Source: Paenibacillus sp. GP183 (GTDB lineage Bacteria; Bacillota; Bacilli; Paenibacillales; NBRC-103111). Taken from it: a stretch of DNA of 64,000 nt. The stretch spans positions 310,001 to 374,000 of the forward strand of contig NZ_FNSW01000001.1 of NCBI RefSeq assembly GCF_900104695.1, in the 5' to 3' direction. Position 1 is the first letter of the stretch. Each line of letters begins with the position of its first letter. Both the position numbers and the translations under genes were made by a program. Positions 33,643-42,466 of this stretch are shown here, one piece after another. The notes below the pieces were generated by a model, which ran no database searches, was not told the DNA's origin, and worked only from the letters and a program-made list of their open reading frames with translations.

Positions 33643-35343
33643 GTGACGATAGATTCGAACCGGCCTCTGATTGTACAAAGCGATTTCACTTTGCTGCTTG
33701 AGGCACATCATCCCGAATTTGAGCAAGTGCGCTCCGTCTTGTCGCGCTTTGCGGAATTGATCAAAAGCCCGGAGCCTCTCCATATGTATCGCATCACGCC
33801 GCTATCCTTGTGGAATGCTGCTTACTCGGGAATGAGGATAGAAGAAATCAATTCTTTTCTCGGGAGCAACGCTAAATTTGGACTTCCATTTGCTGTACAA
33901 AGCGGTATTCGCAAGTATATGAAGCGGTTTGGTTTGCTCAGGCTGCACAAAGTAGGCGAAGAACTAATTCTCGTGAGCGAAGACACCGTGGTATTGAAAG
34001 AATTGATAGAGCTAGAAACCGTGCACGGCTACCTGGGCCAAACGAGAGGTGAACGTGCAGTTTCTGTACCGCTTGCATACAGGGGTTTGCTCAAACAAGA
34101 GCTCATGAAATTAGGCTTTCCGGTGGATGACAGGGCAGGGTACCGGCCATGCGAGCATTTGGCCATAGACCCTCTATTTAAACTTCGTGATTATCAAGCC
34201 GAAGCTGTGGACGCGTTTGATCTTGGCGAGGAAGGCGGAAGCGGGGTAGTTGTGCTGCCTTGCGGGTCAGGAAAAACGATCGTTGGCATCGCAGCCATGG
34301 TGAAATTACAGTGCGCAACCTTGATTCTTACGACGAATGTTACATCCATACGGCAATGGAAGCGGGAGCTATTGGAGAAAACTTCTTTAACCGAAGAAAA
34401 TGTCGGGGAATATAACGGCACACGCAAACAGGTTTCCCCCGTGACGATAGCCACTTATCAAATATTGACTCACCGTTCAAGCAAGGGCGGAGCGTTTACT
34501 CATATGCATCTTTTTGGGGAAAGGGATTGGGGCTTGTTAATCTATGACGAGGTTCATCTGCTTCCCGCTCCCGTATTCAGGATGACAGCGGAAATTCAAG
34601 CTACAAGGCGTTTAGGTCTAACGGCCACATTAATTCGTGAAGACGGTCATGAGGAAGACGTATTCTCGCTAATCGGGCCTAAACGATTTGAGATTCCTTG
34701 GAAGGATCTTGAGGGGAAAGGCTGGCTGGCTGAAGTGTCTTGCAAAGAAATCCGCGTCCCATTGAGATCTGCTCTTCGAGAGGAGTACGGCTTTGCCGAC
34801 AGCAAGCACAAATTCAGAATTGCCGGGGAAAATCCTTACAAGCTTGATGTGATTGACGAGCTTGTAAAGTGCCATAGGCATGAACAAATCTTAATTATCG
34901 GCCAATATTTGGACCAGTTGCGTCTGATATCCACTCAAACAGGAGCTCCCATGATCAGTGGTGAAATGTCGCAAAATGAGCGTGAGCATTGGTTCAACTT
35001 GTTTAGAATGCGGGAAATCCCCCTGCTTATCGTATCCAAGGTAGCTAACTTTGCCGTGGACCTTCCCGATGCTGCGGTCGCGATTCAAGTTTCCGGCAGC
35101 TATGGATCAAGGCAAGAAGAGGCGCAGCGTCTTGGACGCATTCTGAGGCCGAAGGCTGGGACGAATCAAGCTGTCTTTTATTCGATCACCAGCCAGGATA
35201 CCAAGGAACAGGAATTTGCTGTAAAACGACAGCTTTTTCTTGTGGAACAGGGGTATAAGTACGAGGTTATAGACTGGGAAAGTTTTTTGCAGGAAGCAGG
35301 TGAACATCACGAACATCATGAACTACAAGCAGGCATTCTCTAA
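33643..35343 (+). CDS. XPB/Rad25-type superfamily 2 DNA helicase
   Basis: The 566-residue protein has an N-terminal XPB-type domain (about 1-125, LIVQSDFTLLLE onward), then two RecA folds. Helicase motifs: PCGSGKT near 205, DEVH near 302, LTATLIRED with the XPB-specific R-E-D at about 332, and RLGRILRPK near 496. XPB unwinds DNA in eukaryotic transcription and repair; bacterial versions are known in mycobacteria and some Firmicutes, with less clear roles. GTG at 33643 follows AAGGAGG. The next gene overlaps its 3' end and encodes a partner with the same accessory domain. Confidence 0.88.
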   Translation: MTIDSNRPLIVQSDFTLLLEAHHPEFEQVRSVLSRFAELIKSPEPLHMYRITPLSLWNAAYSGMRIEEINSFLGSNAKFGLPFAVQSGIRKYMKRFGLLRLHKVGEELILVSEDTVVLKELIELETVHGYLGQTRGERAVSVPLAYRGLLKQELMKLGFPVDDRAGYRPCEHLAIDPLFKLRDYQAEAVDAFDLGEEGGSGVVVLPCGSGKTIVGIAAMVKLQCATLILTTNVTSIRQWKRELLEKTSLTEENVGEYNGTRKQVSPVTIATYQILTHRSSKGGAFTHMHLFGERDWGLLIYDEVHLLPAPVFRMTAEIQATRRLGLTATLIREDGHEEDVFSLIGPKRFEIPWKDLEGKGWLAEVSCKEIRVPLRSALREEYGFADSKHKFRIAGENPYKLDVIDELVKCHRHEQILIIGQYLDQLRLISTQTGAPMISGEMSQNEREHWFNLFRMREIPLLIVSKVANFAVDLPDAAVAIQVSGSYGSRQEEAQRLGRILRPKAGTNQAVFYSITSQDTKEQEFAVKRQLFLVEQGYKYEVIDWESFLQEAGEHHEHHELQAGIL

Positions 35344-37267
35344 AATGTCCGAATCCATGAGACATCACTTTGATAAGCAAACCTGGCTCCCGACATCCCA
35401 GGAGGGCGGGGACTACGCAGATCTTTTGACTTCCAGGGAAGCCATGGCCAGACTGCGCCTCATGCTCAGCGAGCGGGAATGCTGGATTTTACAGCTGATT
35501 GTGAGAAGGCTGGGCTGTTCGATGTTCACGCTTGAGATGCTGGAGAAGCATGCGGCGTCTTCAAGATCAGGAGCCGATGTCAAGGTCGCTCTGGCAGGCA
35601 TCCGCAAATACGGAATCATTTTGACTTTTCGCAAATCATGGGGAGAGCTTCTGTTTGCTTTACCGTTTGAAGGCTTTGCGATTTGGCAAAGGCTGCTGCT
35701 TGAAGAGCCGGATCACAAGCCCGAAGATCAGGTGCCGTCATTGGCTGCGTTTGAAGCCAGCTCGGCAGGTTCAAGAGGAGCTGCTCAAGATCTGTTTGCA
35801 TTAGTCACCTATGCAGCCTTCCATGATCTCCAATTGACTGCAAAAGGGAATCTGCCAAAGAATCTTATGCAAAAGCTAAAAACGCTCCTTCATTTACTGG
35901 ACAGCCCATGGAACCTGACTAACTTCGCAAACATAAAGTCCGGATCTTCGGAATTCGGCTTGGAGCTGTTGTTGGATTTTGCATTACGTCTTGGTTTATT
36001 GCGCAATAATGCCGATTGTCTTGTGGTTCATACCGACAACTGGCGGCAATGGCTAGAGCTCACCTTTGAACAGCAGCAGTCCAAACTTTATGATTTTTGG
36101 AAGGATCTGCATATCGCGGCTCCGCTATGGCTGCAGCATAGTACGGCTGTGCTTGAAGGTATGCCAAAAGAGAGATGGTATACGCTGAAGGAAATTTCTC
36201 GTTGGTATGATCGACATGTCGTCCTGGAATCTGCTTGGTCATTTGCGAAACATGAAGAAGATTTGCTGCGGCAATGGCTTTTGCCCTTACATGCTTTTCG
36301 CTGGCTCGAGGCCGGGGTGGATGAGCAAGGAGTCGTGTGGTTTCATTGGCTTATCGATCACTGGTTGTCTGCTGAGACCTATGAACCTGAGCAGCATCAG
36401 AATGCCGATGACTTTTATGTGCAGCCGGATTTCGAGCTGCTGCTTCCCCCAACCGTATCGACTCTTGTGGAATGGGAGGTTTCACTGTTCGCGGATCCCG
36501 TTAGATCGACGGATATGCGTATCTACCGAATTACGAGGGAAACCTTCTACAGAGGTTTGGAATCGGGAAAGAGTGGTCAGGAAATCGTTCAGTTTCTTGC
36601 CTCGCATGCAACCGGCCAAATACCTTCCGGCTTGGAACAGGCACTTATGGAATGGGATAAGCAGTTTGGCAAGCTGCATTTTGTCGAAGTGACACTGCTT
36701 CGTGTAAGCACGCTTGAGATAGCAGATGTCATCCATACCAGCGAGTCCTGCCATCCATATATCCTCTCACGAATTGGGGAATTGGATTTTATCGTGAAGA
36801 AAGAATTGTCATCGCAATTTCACAAGCATCTGCAGCAATTGGGTTATTATCCCCAATTGTTCAATCCTCCCCAATTTGGCTCTCATGTTCCTCCCGACCC
36901 GGAGTCAGGCCAAAGAAAAGGGTGGTTTCCCCTCGATCCCTTGACTCCCGTATATGAGCTGGCGCCAAGCTTCGCGGACATGGATCCCATGTATCCCCAT
37001 TTGCAGGATATTCCGCCGCTTTGGCTCAAGGAATTCAGAGAATATCATGGTTCTACACGAAAGGATATGATTCGTAAAGCGATTGAGTGGAAGAGCTATC
37101 TGAAGCTTCGCAAGGAAGGCGAAGAACGCCAAATCATGCCGCAGGGCATAAGAGAAGACAGTAACGGATGGATGCTGCTAGGGATGGAGAATGCTCAGGA
37201 TATCCTGCTCCGATCCGATGATTGGAAGGAAATGAAATTGATCTTGCCTGGGATTAATGATCCGTGA
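35300..37267 (+). CDS. XPB-associated protein with Helicase_C_3-like domain
   Basis: The 655-residue protein has no helicase motifs. Its central-to-C-terminal part (about 370-500) starts FYVQPDFELLLPP and continues through VYRITRETFYRGL-like and GQEIVQFLASHA segments, matching the XPB/Ssl2-like Helicase_C_3 domain found beside XPB in mycobacteria. The helicase itself has a similar N-terminal segment. The start is uncertain: GTG at 35300, ATG at 35318 or ATG at 35345 are all in frame; the first two overlap the helicase gene. The arrangement implies a co-produced complex, possibly in DNA repair. Confidence 0.75.
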   Translation: MNITNIMNYKQAFSKMSESMRHHFDKQTWLPTSQEGGDYADLLTSREAMARLRLMLSERECWILQLIVRRLGCSMFTLEMLEKHAASSRSGADVKVALAGIRKYGIILTFRKSWGELLFALPFEGFAIWQRLLLEEPDHKPEDQVPSLAAFEASSAGSRGAAQDLFALVTYAAFHDLQLTAKGNLPKNLMQKLKTLLHLLDSPWNLTNFANIKSGSSEFGLELLLDFALRLGLLRNNADCLVVHTDNWRQWLELTFEQQQSKLYDFWKDLHIAAPLWLQHSTAVLEGMPKERWYTLKEISRWYDRHVVLESAWSFAKHEEDLLRQWLLPLHAFRWLEAGVDEQGVVWFHWLIDHWLSAETYEPEQHQNADDFYVQPDFELLLPPTVSTLVEWEVSLFADPVRSTDMRIYRITRETFYRGLESGKSGQEIVQFLASHATGQIPSGLEQALMEWDKQFGKLHFVEVTLLRVSTLEIADVIHTSESCHPYILSRIGELDFIVKKELSSQFHKHLQQLGYYPQLFNPPQFGSHVPPDPESGQRKGWFPLDPLTPVYELAPSFADMDPMYPHLQDIPPLWLKEFREYHGSTRKDMIRKAIEWKSYLKLRKEGEERQIMPQGIREDSNGWMLLGMENAQDILLRSDDWKEMKLILPGINDP

Positions 37268-37353
37268 GAAATGTGAGATTTGTTTCACTATTTATGATAT
37301 GATAAAAAGAGCATTCAAAAAATGATTTTTTATAAAAGGTAGGGATCTAAGCA

Positions 37354-37797
37354 ATGAGTATTCTCGAAGCTGATATGCTGGACATGTCTGCCGTTCTGAT
37401 GCACGCCTATGATATGGGTGACATGATCAAATCCTCTGCCGAAGTGGCGGATTATTTATATTGGAAGACAGCCGTGGAAAGCAGCGCGGAAGTTAAGGAG
37501 CTGCAAGCTCTGTTTATGAAAAAGAAGGAATTGTTCGAGGAATGTGAACGCTTCGGACATTACCATCCGAGTTATCACGAGGCAATGGCACAGGTGAATG
37601 AAGTGCAGGGGAGACTGGAACAAATAGAGGCTGTCCGCAAGTTTAAAGAAGCGGAAGACCGTCTGGATGATTTGTTGTTTACCATATCGACCACAATCGC
37701 CCATGCGGTGTCCGATACGATTAAAGTGCCAAGCAATAATCCGCTGCCTGGCGGAGGAAGCTGCGGCTCCGGCGGCAGCTGCGCCAAGTGCGGTTAA
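37354..37797 (+). CDS. ylbF: YlbF family regulator (RicF) with cysteine-rich tail
   Basis: YlbF (RicF) forms the Ric complex with YmcA and YaaT, which carries Fe-S clusters and directs RNase Y processing and, in Bacillus, sporulation and competence. The 147-residue protein is helical (AVESSAEVKELQALFMKKKELFEE and following) with a glycine-rich C-terminal tail CGSGGSCAKCG that supplies three cysteines for cluster binding. AGGTAGGG precedes the ATG. ylbG follows, as in Bacillus. Confidence 0.88.
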   Translation: MSILEADMLDMSAVLMHAYDMGDMIKSSAEVADYLYWKTAVESSAEVKELQALFMKKKELFEECERFGHYHPSYHEAMAQVNEVQGRLEQIEAVRKFKEAEDRLDDLLFTISTTIAHAVSDTIKVPSNNPLPGGGSCGSGGSCAKCG

Positions 37798-37888
37798 GCG
37801 TTGACGAGCTGGAAACCGTGGCGTATCATTCAGGGCCTCGGCTTCCGGCCCGCTCCATTCAAGAAGAAATGGAAAAGAGGGTTCATGC

Positions 37889-38152
37889 ATGATTGTGGAT
37901 AGAAGCGGCATTATTGTATGGGTAAACGACATAAAGGCAGCTAGAAACCTGGAGCGCTTTGGATCGGTACATTATATTTCCAAGAAAATGCACTATGTAG
38001 CCATGTATGTCTATTCCAGCAAGGTGGATGAAACAATACGAAATATACAGAAGCTTCCCTATGTAAAAAAAGTGGAGCCATCCTACCGCAATGAGATAAA
38101 AACGGAATACAGCAGCAACGGTCCGGACAAAAATAAATCTTTCACTCTTTAA
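37889..38152 (+). CDS. ylbG: YlbG family protein (UPF0298)
   Basis: The 87-residue protein matches the YlbG pattern: a VWVNDIKAARNLERFG start, HYISKKMHYVAMYV, and LPYVKKVEPSYR. It has no assigned biochemical role. It follows ylbF by 91 bases. Its terminator has been invaded by an insertion sequence. Confidence 0.88.
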   Translation: MIVDRSGIIVWVNDIKAARNLERFGSVHYISKKMHYVAMYVYSSKVDETIRNIQKLPYVKKVEPSYRNEIKTEYSSNGPDKNKSFTL

Positions 38153-38169
38153 TTTGGGATGCAATGAAG

Positions 38170-38193
38170 AAGCTTCGGAAGAAGCTTTTTTTT
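38170..38193 (+). terminator. ylbG terminator, with IS insertion in its T tract
   Basis: AAGCTTC-GGAA-GAAGCTT is followed by eight T residues. The IS begins immediately after; eight T residues reappear at its far end. Confidence 0.85.
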
Positions 38194-38211
38194 CTACGAC
38201 AGCATAATTAA

Positions 38212-38802
38212 CTAACCGTTCAATAAATTCCATTTATGCTCTAAGTCGTTGAGGTAGCCTTCGGTATTGCGATTAAACTTTTTACGTAATATGACACAGG
38301 TTAAACGCTGGTCCCACTGTGCTTTCCGTGCTTTATAACGACTAAAGGAAACGGAACGCAGTCGTGAAATCACATGCTCTTGACGAAGCGCATCGTTCAC
38401 CAATACGATCATTTCACCATTGCGTACGATGTAGCTGTTCCAGTTACGAAGTCCTGTAATTCGGCGGTGACTAGCCTTCGTCTGTCGAAAGAATTGCTCC
38501 AAGTCATTATTCGTTCTTGGAATGTAATAATGATCATAACAAGTGAATAGACCTCTCCAAAACCCTTTGGAAAAGTTGAGTAAATTGTTAACCATGAGTT
38601 CGTCACTCTCAAGCGTGTAGGTTTGTTTCACCCAATCCAGTAACATTGATAGCTCCCATTCAACCGTCTCGCTAGTTTTATCTTCACCAGGGCTAAGGAT
38701 AGTGGCGATATAATCCATCGGTTTCATTAGCCGCGATACGGCTTCATAAACAGGATTCATTTCATCTATTTTGTTGAATATTCTGATAATATTTCGAAGC
38801 AA
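38212..38802 (-). pseudogene. transposase, C-terminal part (out of frame with N-terminal part)
   Basis: This 196-residue frame holds the last catalytic region: IPRTNNDLEQFFRQTKASHRR, with the probable third acidic residue of a DDE active site. It has no ribosome site of its own. Reading upstream, its frame meets the N-terminal part at a run of seven A residues (38812-38818, + strand T7). Removing one A would join the two into a protein of about 550 residues. Either the gene is broken, or slippage at the A run makes the full protein. Confidence 0.8.
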
Positions 38803-38803
38803 A

Positions 38804-39850
38804 CTAGGCTCTTTTTTTACTCAAGCATCTTTGTAAAGAAGCCTGAATCGCTTGTGCACGTTCATAAATCATTAATCCAGGAAGCTCCAATGGTGGATCT
38901 CCGTCTTCTAGGAGCAAGGATCGAACAGCTGCCACATATCCCTTGGCAATCTGCGCTTCGGTAATTTCAGCAGTTTCCGAATCTGGCTGTTCCGTTTTCT
39001 CCGTCTCGGATGCTTGGATCTCAGCCTGTTCTATTTTTCGTTCGATGTCCCGAATCCCGCGCATGCTTTTTTTGAGTTCCATTTTTAACTTGCGATCGGC
39101 GTCGACAATGGGTTTGGCTATGTCCTTCAGATAGTGGTACTGACAGTATTGGTAAGGCACATCCGGTAACAAGGTCTCAAATGCCAGCCGAATGGATTTT
39201 TGCCCGTCACTTACAATACCTACAATTGGATAGCCCAGCTTCAGGATGGGTTCAATGAGTGTCTTCAGTTCTTCTGCCGTTCCGCTCTTCATGTTTTGTG
39301 CAGCGAGTACCGTGCCGCTGAATACTTCGCGTAGGACATATAGAGTTTCATTCCCTTTCTCAGGCTGAACGCCATCCATCGATAAGATGACGCCGCCATT
39401 TTGTTCGGTAGTCTCTGCAAGCACTTTGTTTACATGATCATCCAAACTCGCCGAAAGCAACGTCTGATAGCGTTCGTACAAATTTTGAGCATGCCTTTCA
39501 CTCGTTGGAATACCTCGTTCATTCAACGCATCAGCAACTTCTTTAACTGTTCGATGCTGCTTAAAGCGCAGTTCTCCAACGAGAGCAAGCACATCATATC
39601 CATATGAGGAATGCTTCATGCTAAGCATCTCAGCTTCAGCAGATTTATACGCAACTCCTGTATGTGTACAATCTAGATTTTTGCAAGCATAAGCCATACT
39701 CCATGCATGGATGATTCCGTTTGTTGTGACAATCTTTTTCTCCCATGCTGTATGGGTTCTCCGCAATTTTGACTCACAGTGCGGACATTTTTTAAACTCA
39801 GGTCTGAAGTAAACTCTGGGCGCAGCACCCAATCTATTTTTCTCAAGCAT
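38804..39850 (-). pseudogene. transposase, N-terminal part with zinc finger and first two DDE residues
   Basis: The roughly 348-residue part begins with a treble CxxC region (KKCPHCESKL, ACKNLDCTHTG), then a helix-turn-helix-like stretch (HRTVKEVADALNERGIPTS). The catalytic core begins with LSMDGVQPEKG and IVSDGQKSIR (two aspartates) and YCQYHYLKDIAKP. It stops at a TAG just after the A7 run. I set the start at the ATG at 39850, nine bases after TAGGAG; an ATG abutting that site is less likely. Confidence 0.8.
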
Positions 39851-40107
39851 TAAGGTCATCTCCTACAATAAATTCTAACCTTTATACTTTCGATAAAAGA
39901 TTGGAAATTCCTGCTAGTCAATCTTGCTGTCGTAGTTTTTTTTGTTCGATTAAGGTCATATTTAAATGAATATCAGAATAACCAAATAATATGAAGAAAT
40001 TATTTTTTTAACATAGAAATTTTTTGTGATATCTAGTAAAATAAATATGACAGAGTCATTTTATATAGGTACATAGTAGCATTTTCATAGGAAGGGGGTT
40101 GTTAATC

Positions 40108-40545
40108 ATGAAGGATAAGATTATGGGCAGATGGAGTACTTACGAACCTTTCTTTGTGACTCTTGGCGATAAAAGAGTAGCAGATATTGTGATTACCAAT
40201 CACGCTCGGATCCGTTGGGCGGATCGAATTTCCAGCGAGACATCCTCTTTCGAAGAAATTTGCGGCTTTCTCTGGGATAAATTAAAAAATGATAACATGA
40301 AACCTTACTATAGAAATGAACAGGATGTCTATTTGGTTGATGAGGATTTAGTGGTAGTCGCGGAATTCGCCAATTTGGAAAATGAAACGGACATTGTCGG
40401 CAACCCGCTGCACAAGATGATTATTGTCACCTTTTTAGGCAAAATGTCGGAAACGATTGAACTCCGTGATCTGAAGTCCTACTATTCATGGCTGCGCCAT
40501 TCACGAAGGATGACCTTGATCAAGAACAGCCGTAAACGAAGATAA
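40108..40545 (+). CDS. hypothetical protein, 145 residues
   Basis: I do not recognise this protein. It is soluble, without cysteine pairs or membrane segments; it contains TNHARIRWADRIS, a central YYRNEQDVYLVDEDLVVVAEF strand-rich block, and a basic C-terminus (SRRMTLIKNSRKRR). The pattern NHARIRWADR followed by a beta-rich core loosely recalls small toxin-like or BrnT/RelE-fold proteins, but this is not an assignment. AAGGGGG lies nine bases before the ATG. No partner antitoxin-like gene is adjacent. The IS lies just upstream. Confidence 0.68.
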   Translation: MKDKIMGRWSTYEPFFVTLGDKRVADIVITNHARIRWADRISSETSSFEEICGFLWDKLKNDNMKPYYRNEQDVYLVDEDLVVVAEFANLENETDIVGNPLHKMIIVTFLGKMSETIELRDLKSYYSWLRHSRRMTLIKNSRKRR

Positions 40546-40556
40546 ACGAGAATACC

Positions 40557-40595
40557 GAGCATGCGGGCTAAAGCCTTGCTGCTCTTTATTTTTGC
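40557..40595 (+). terminator. probable terminator after the 145-residue gene
   Basis: GAGCATGCGGGCT and AGCCTTGCTGCTC pair imperfectly, followed by TTTATTTTT. Confidence 0.55.
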
Positions 40596-40678
40596 CTCGA
40601 ATGGACTAGGGCGCTGCTTTTTCATATAATGGATGCATTGAGGTTGCAGGGGCAAACCACTCGGAAAGGCAGGGTACC

Positions 40679-41590
40679 ATGGCGCTTAACTTTCACCAGT
40701 TACATATTTTCTACACCGTTGCGGAAAAAGGAAGCTTTTCTCTTGCTGCCGCATCGCTCCACATGACCCAGCCGGCGGTAACCATGCAGGTTCAAGCCTT
40801 GGAGGACTACTTTGGGGTCAAGCTGTTTCATCGCAGCACGAAAAAAATCGAGCTCTCCGAAGCCGGGCGTACCTTGATCCCTTTTGCCAAAAAAAGCATT
40901 GACCTGATCCGTGAGACGGATGTGGCCATGTCCAAGTTTACGCGCATGATCGAAGGCCGGCTTCAGCTTGGAGCAAGCCTGACCATGGGAGAGTATATAC
41001 TGCCTCGGCTGCTTGGCCCTTTTAGCAAGGCATACCCGAATATCTCCGTCTCGATGAAGGTGATGAACACGTCACAGATTCTGGAAGAGGTTCTTGGGCA
41101 TCAATTGAATTTTGGGCTTGTGGAAGCACCGATCCATCATCCTGATGTACATACGGAGCCTGTATTAAGCGATGAGCTTAAGCTCATCGTGCCTGCGGAT
41201 CATCCGCTCGCGGCTAAAGACCAGGTTCTGATGGAGGAAGTGCTTCCTTATCCGTTTGTTCTTCGCGAGCAGGGCTCGGGAACCCGCAGAGTGATGGAGG
41301 AAGAGCTTGATCGCAGCGGGATCAATTACAAAGACATGAATATTGTGATGGAGCTGGGAAGCACCGGAGCGATTAAATCAGCAGTTGAGGCAGGTCTTGG
41401 CATCTCGATTTTATCGGAGTCATCCGTTAAACATGAAGTAACGCTTGGCTTATTTAAAGTAATCACCTTGACCAATATCTCATTCAAGAGAAGCTTCTAT
41501 GCTATTTATTTAAGCTCGACTTTACTGCCAATCTCAGCAGTAAGCTTCATGACCTTTTTAAGGCAAGAGGATTTAAACCGTCTGCTTTAA
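40679..41590 (+). CDS. LysR family transcriptional regulator
   Basis: The 303-residue protein has the LysR winged helix (LHIFYTVAEKGSFSLAAASLHMTQPAVTMQVQALE) and a substrate-binding domain of the CysB/CysL kind, with RLQLGASLTMGEYILP and LREQGSGTRRVMEEEL. The ligand is unknown. LysR proteins often regulate a divergent neighbour; the upstream gene here is on the same strand, so no target is evident. AAAGGCAGG precedes the ATG. The PHP gene follows after 21 bases. Confidence 0.87.
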   Translation: MALNFHQLHIFYTVAEKGSFSLAAASLHMTQPAVTMQVQALEDYFGVKLFHRSTKKIELSEAGRTLIPFAKKSIDLIRETDVAMSKFTRMIEGRLQLGASLTMGEYILPRLLGPFSKAYPNISVSMKVMNTSQILEEVLGHQLNFGLVEAPIHHPDVHTEPVLSDELKLIVPADHPLAAKDQVLMEEVLPYPFVLREQGSGTRRVMEEELDRSGINYKDMNIVMELGSTGAIKSAVEAGLGISILSESSVKHEVTLGLFKVITLTNISFKRSFYAIYLSSTLLPISAVSFMTFLRQEDLNRLL

Positions 41591-41611
41591 CGCGAGAGAG
41601 GGGATTTCGAT

Positions 41612-42466
41612 TTGTCCATATTCGAAGCTGATTTACATACACATACACTTGCATCTGACGGAACCCAGACCCCTGCTGCCAATGTGAGAATGGCTAAGGA
41701 GGCAGGACTTAGTGCGATTGCCATTACCGATCATGACACCGTATCCGGTATTGCCGAGGCGATTGCTGAAGGATCCAGGCTGGGCATTGAAATTGTTCCA
41801 GGCGTTGAAATTAGCACGGTTGCTGGAAGTCAGGATATTCATGTTTTGGGTTATTATATCGATATAAGGGATTTGCGGTTTTTGAAGCGGCTGGAATCCT
41901 TAAGGGAAACACGCAATCAGCGCAATGAAATGATGCTGGAGCGACTAAGGGAGCTCGGCTTGGACATTAGCATGGAGGAGGTGCTTCGAGAAGTCGAAGC
42001 AACCAAATCTGAAGGCGATACCATAGGAAGACCGCATATGGCTTCAATTCTTATGAAAAAGGGCTATGTCGCTTCCATCAGCGAAGCTTTTGAACGCTTT
42101 CTGGGCAAGGGCGGCCAAGCTTATGTGAATCCCCCGCGGATTGAACCGGCTGCAGCTGCGGCCTGGATTCGTGAAGCGGGCGGTTCCGCAGTACTGGCAC
42201 ATCCCGGCATCTATCACGATGATGCACTAGTTGAACAGATCATCCGCGGCGGAATGGACGGGATCGAGGTTTATCATTCCGACCACTCACCGGCGGACGA
42301 AGCTAGATATCTCGCTCTGGCCGAGCGGCATGGGCTGCTCATTACGGCGGGCTCCGATTTTCATGGAGAACGTGGGGGCGTAGTATTTCATGCTCCAATC
42401 GGTGCGCGCAGGGTGAGCACTGATGTATTGAAGAGATTGCAGACAAAGAGAGGAGAGTTTCAATGA
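41612..42466 (+). CDS. PHP-domain phosphoesterase (YciV/TrpH-like)
   Basis: The 284-residue protein belongs to the PHP superfamily of metal-dependent phosphoesterases. Metal-binding motifs are DLHTHTLASDG at the N-terminus, ITDHDTVSG, a central GRPHMASILM, VLAHPGIYHDD, and GSDFHGERG. E. coli relatives (RNase AM/YciV) remove mononucleotides from RNA or dinucleotide 5' ends; transfer of that role is inference. The start is TTG at 41612 after GAGAGGGG. Its last four bases overlap gtaB. Confidence 0.83.
   Translation: MSIFEADLHTHTLASDGTQTPAANVRMAKEAGLSAIAITDHDTVSGIAEAIAEGSRLGIEIVPGVEISTVAGSQDIHVLGYYIDIRDLRFLKRLESLRETRNQRNEMMLERLRELGLDISMEEVLREVEATKSEGDTIGRPHMASILMKKGYVASISEAFERFLGKGGQAYVNPPRIEPAAAAAWIREAGGSAVLAHPGIYHDDALVEQIIRGGMDGIEVYHSDHSPADEARYLALAERHGLLITAGSDFHGERGGVVFHAPIGARRVSTDVLKRLQTKRGEFQ

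Larger units (their letters stand above)
38194..39935. mobile_element. insertion sequence, 1742 bp, with 18/21-matching terminal inverted repeats
   Basis: The left end CTACGACAGCATAATTAACT and the complement of the right end CTACGACAGCAAGATTGACT agree at 18 of 21 positions over 38194-38214 and 39915-39935. Both ends are flanked by exactly eight T residues (38186-38193 and 39936-39943), consistent with an 8-bp target duplication. The element carries one transposase region on the minus strand, split by a frameshift. I cannot name the IS family with confidence; an ISL3-like or unclassified group fits the zinc-finger start and 8-bp duplication. Confidence 0.9.

Noticed and set aside
40108-40545. 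Toxin gene of a toxin-antitoxin pair
   Set aside because: There is no adjacent small antitoxin-like gene and the resemblance to BrnT/RelE-type folds is only a few residues.
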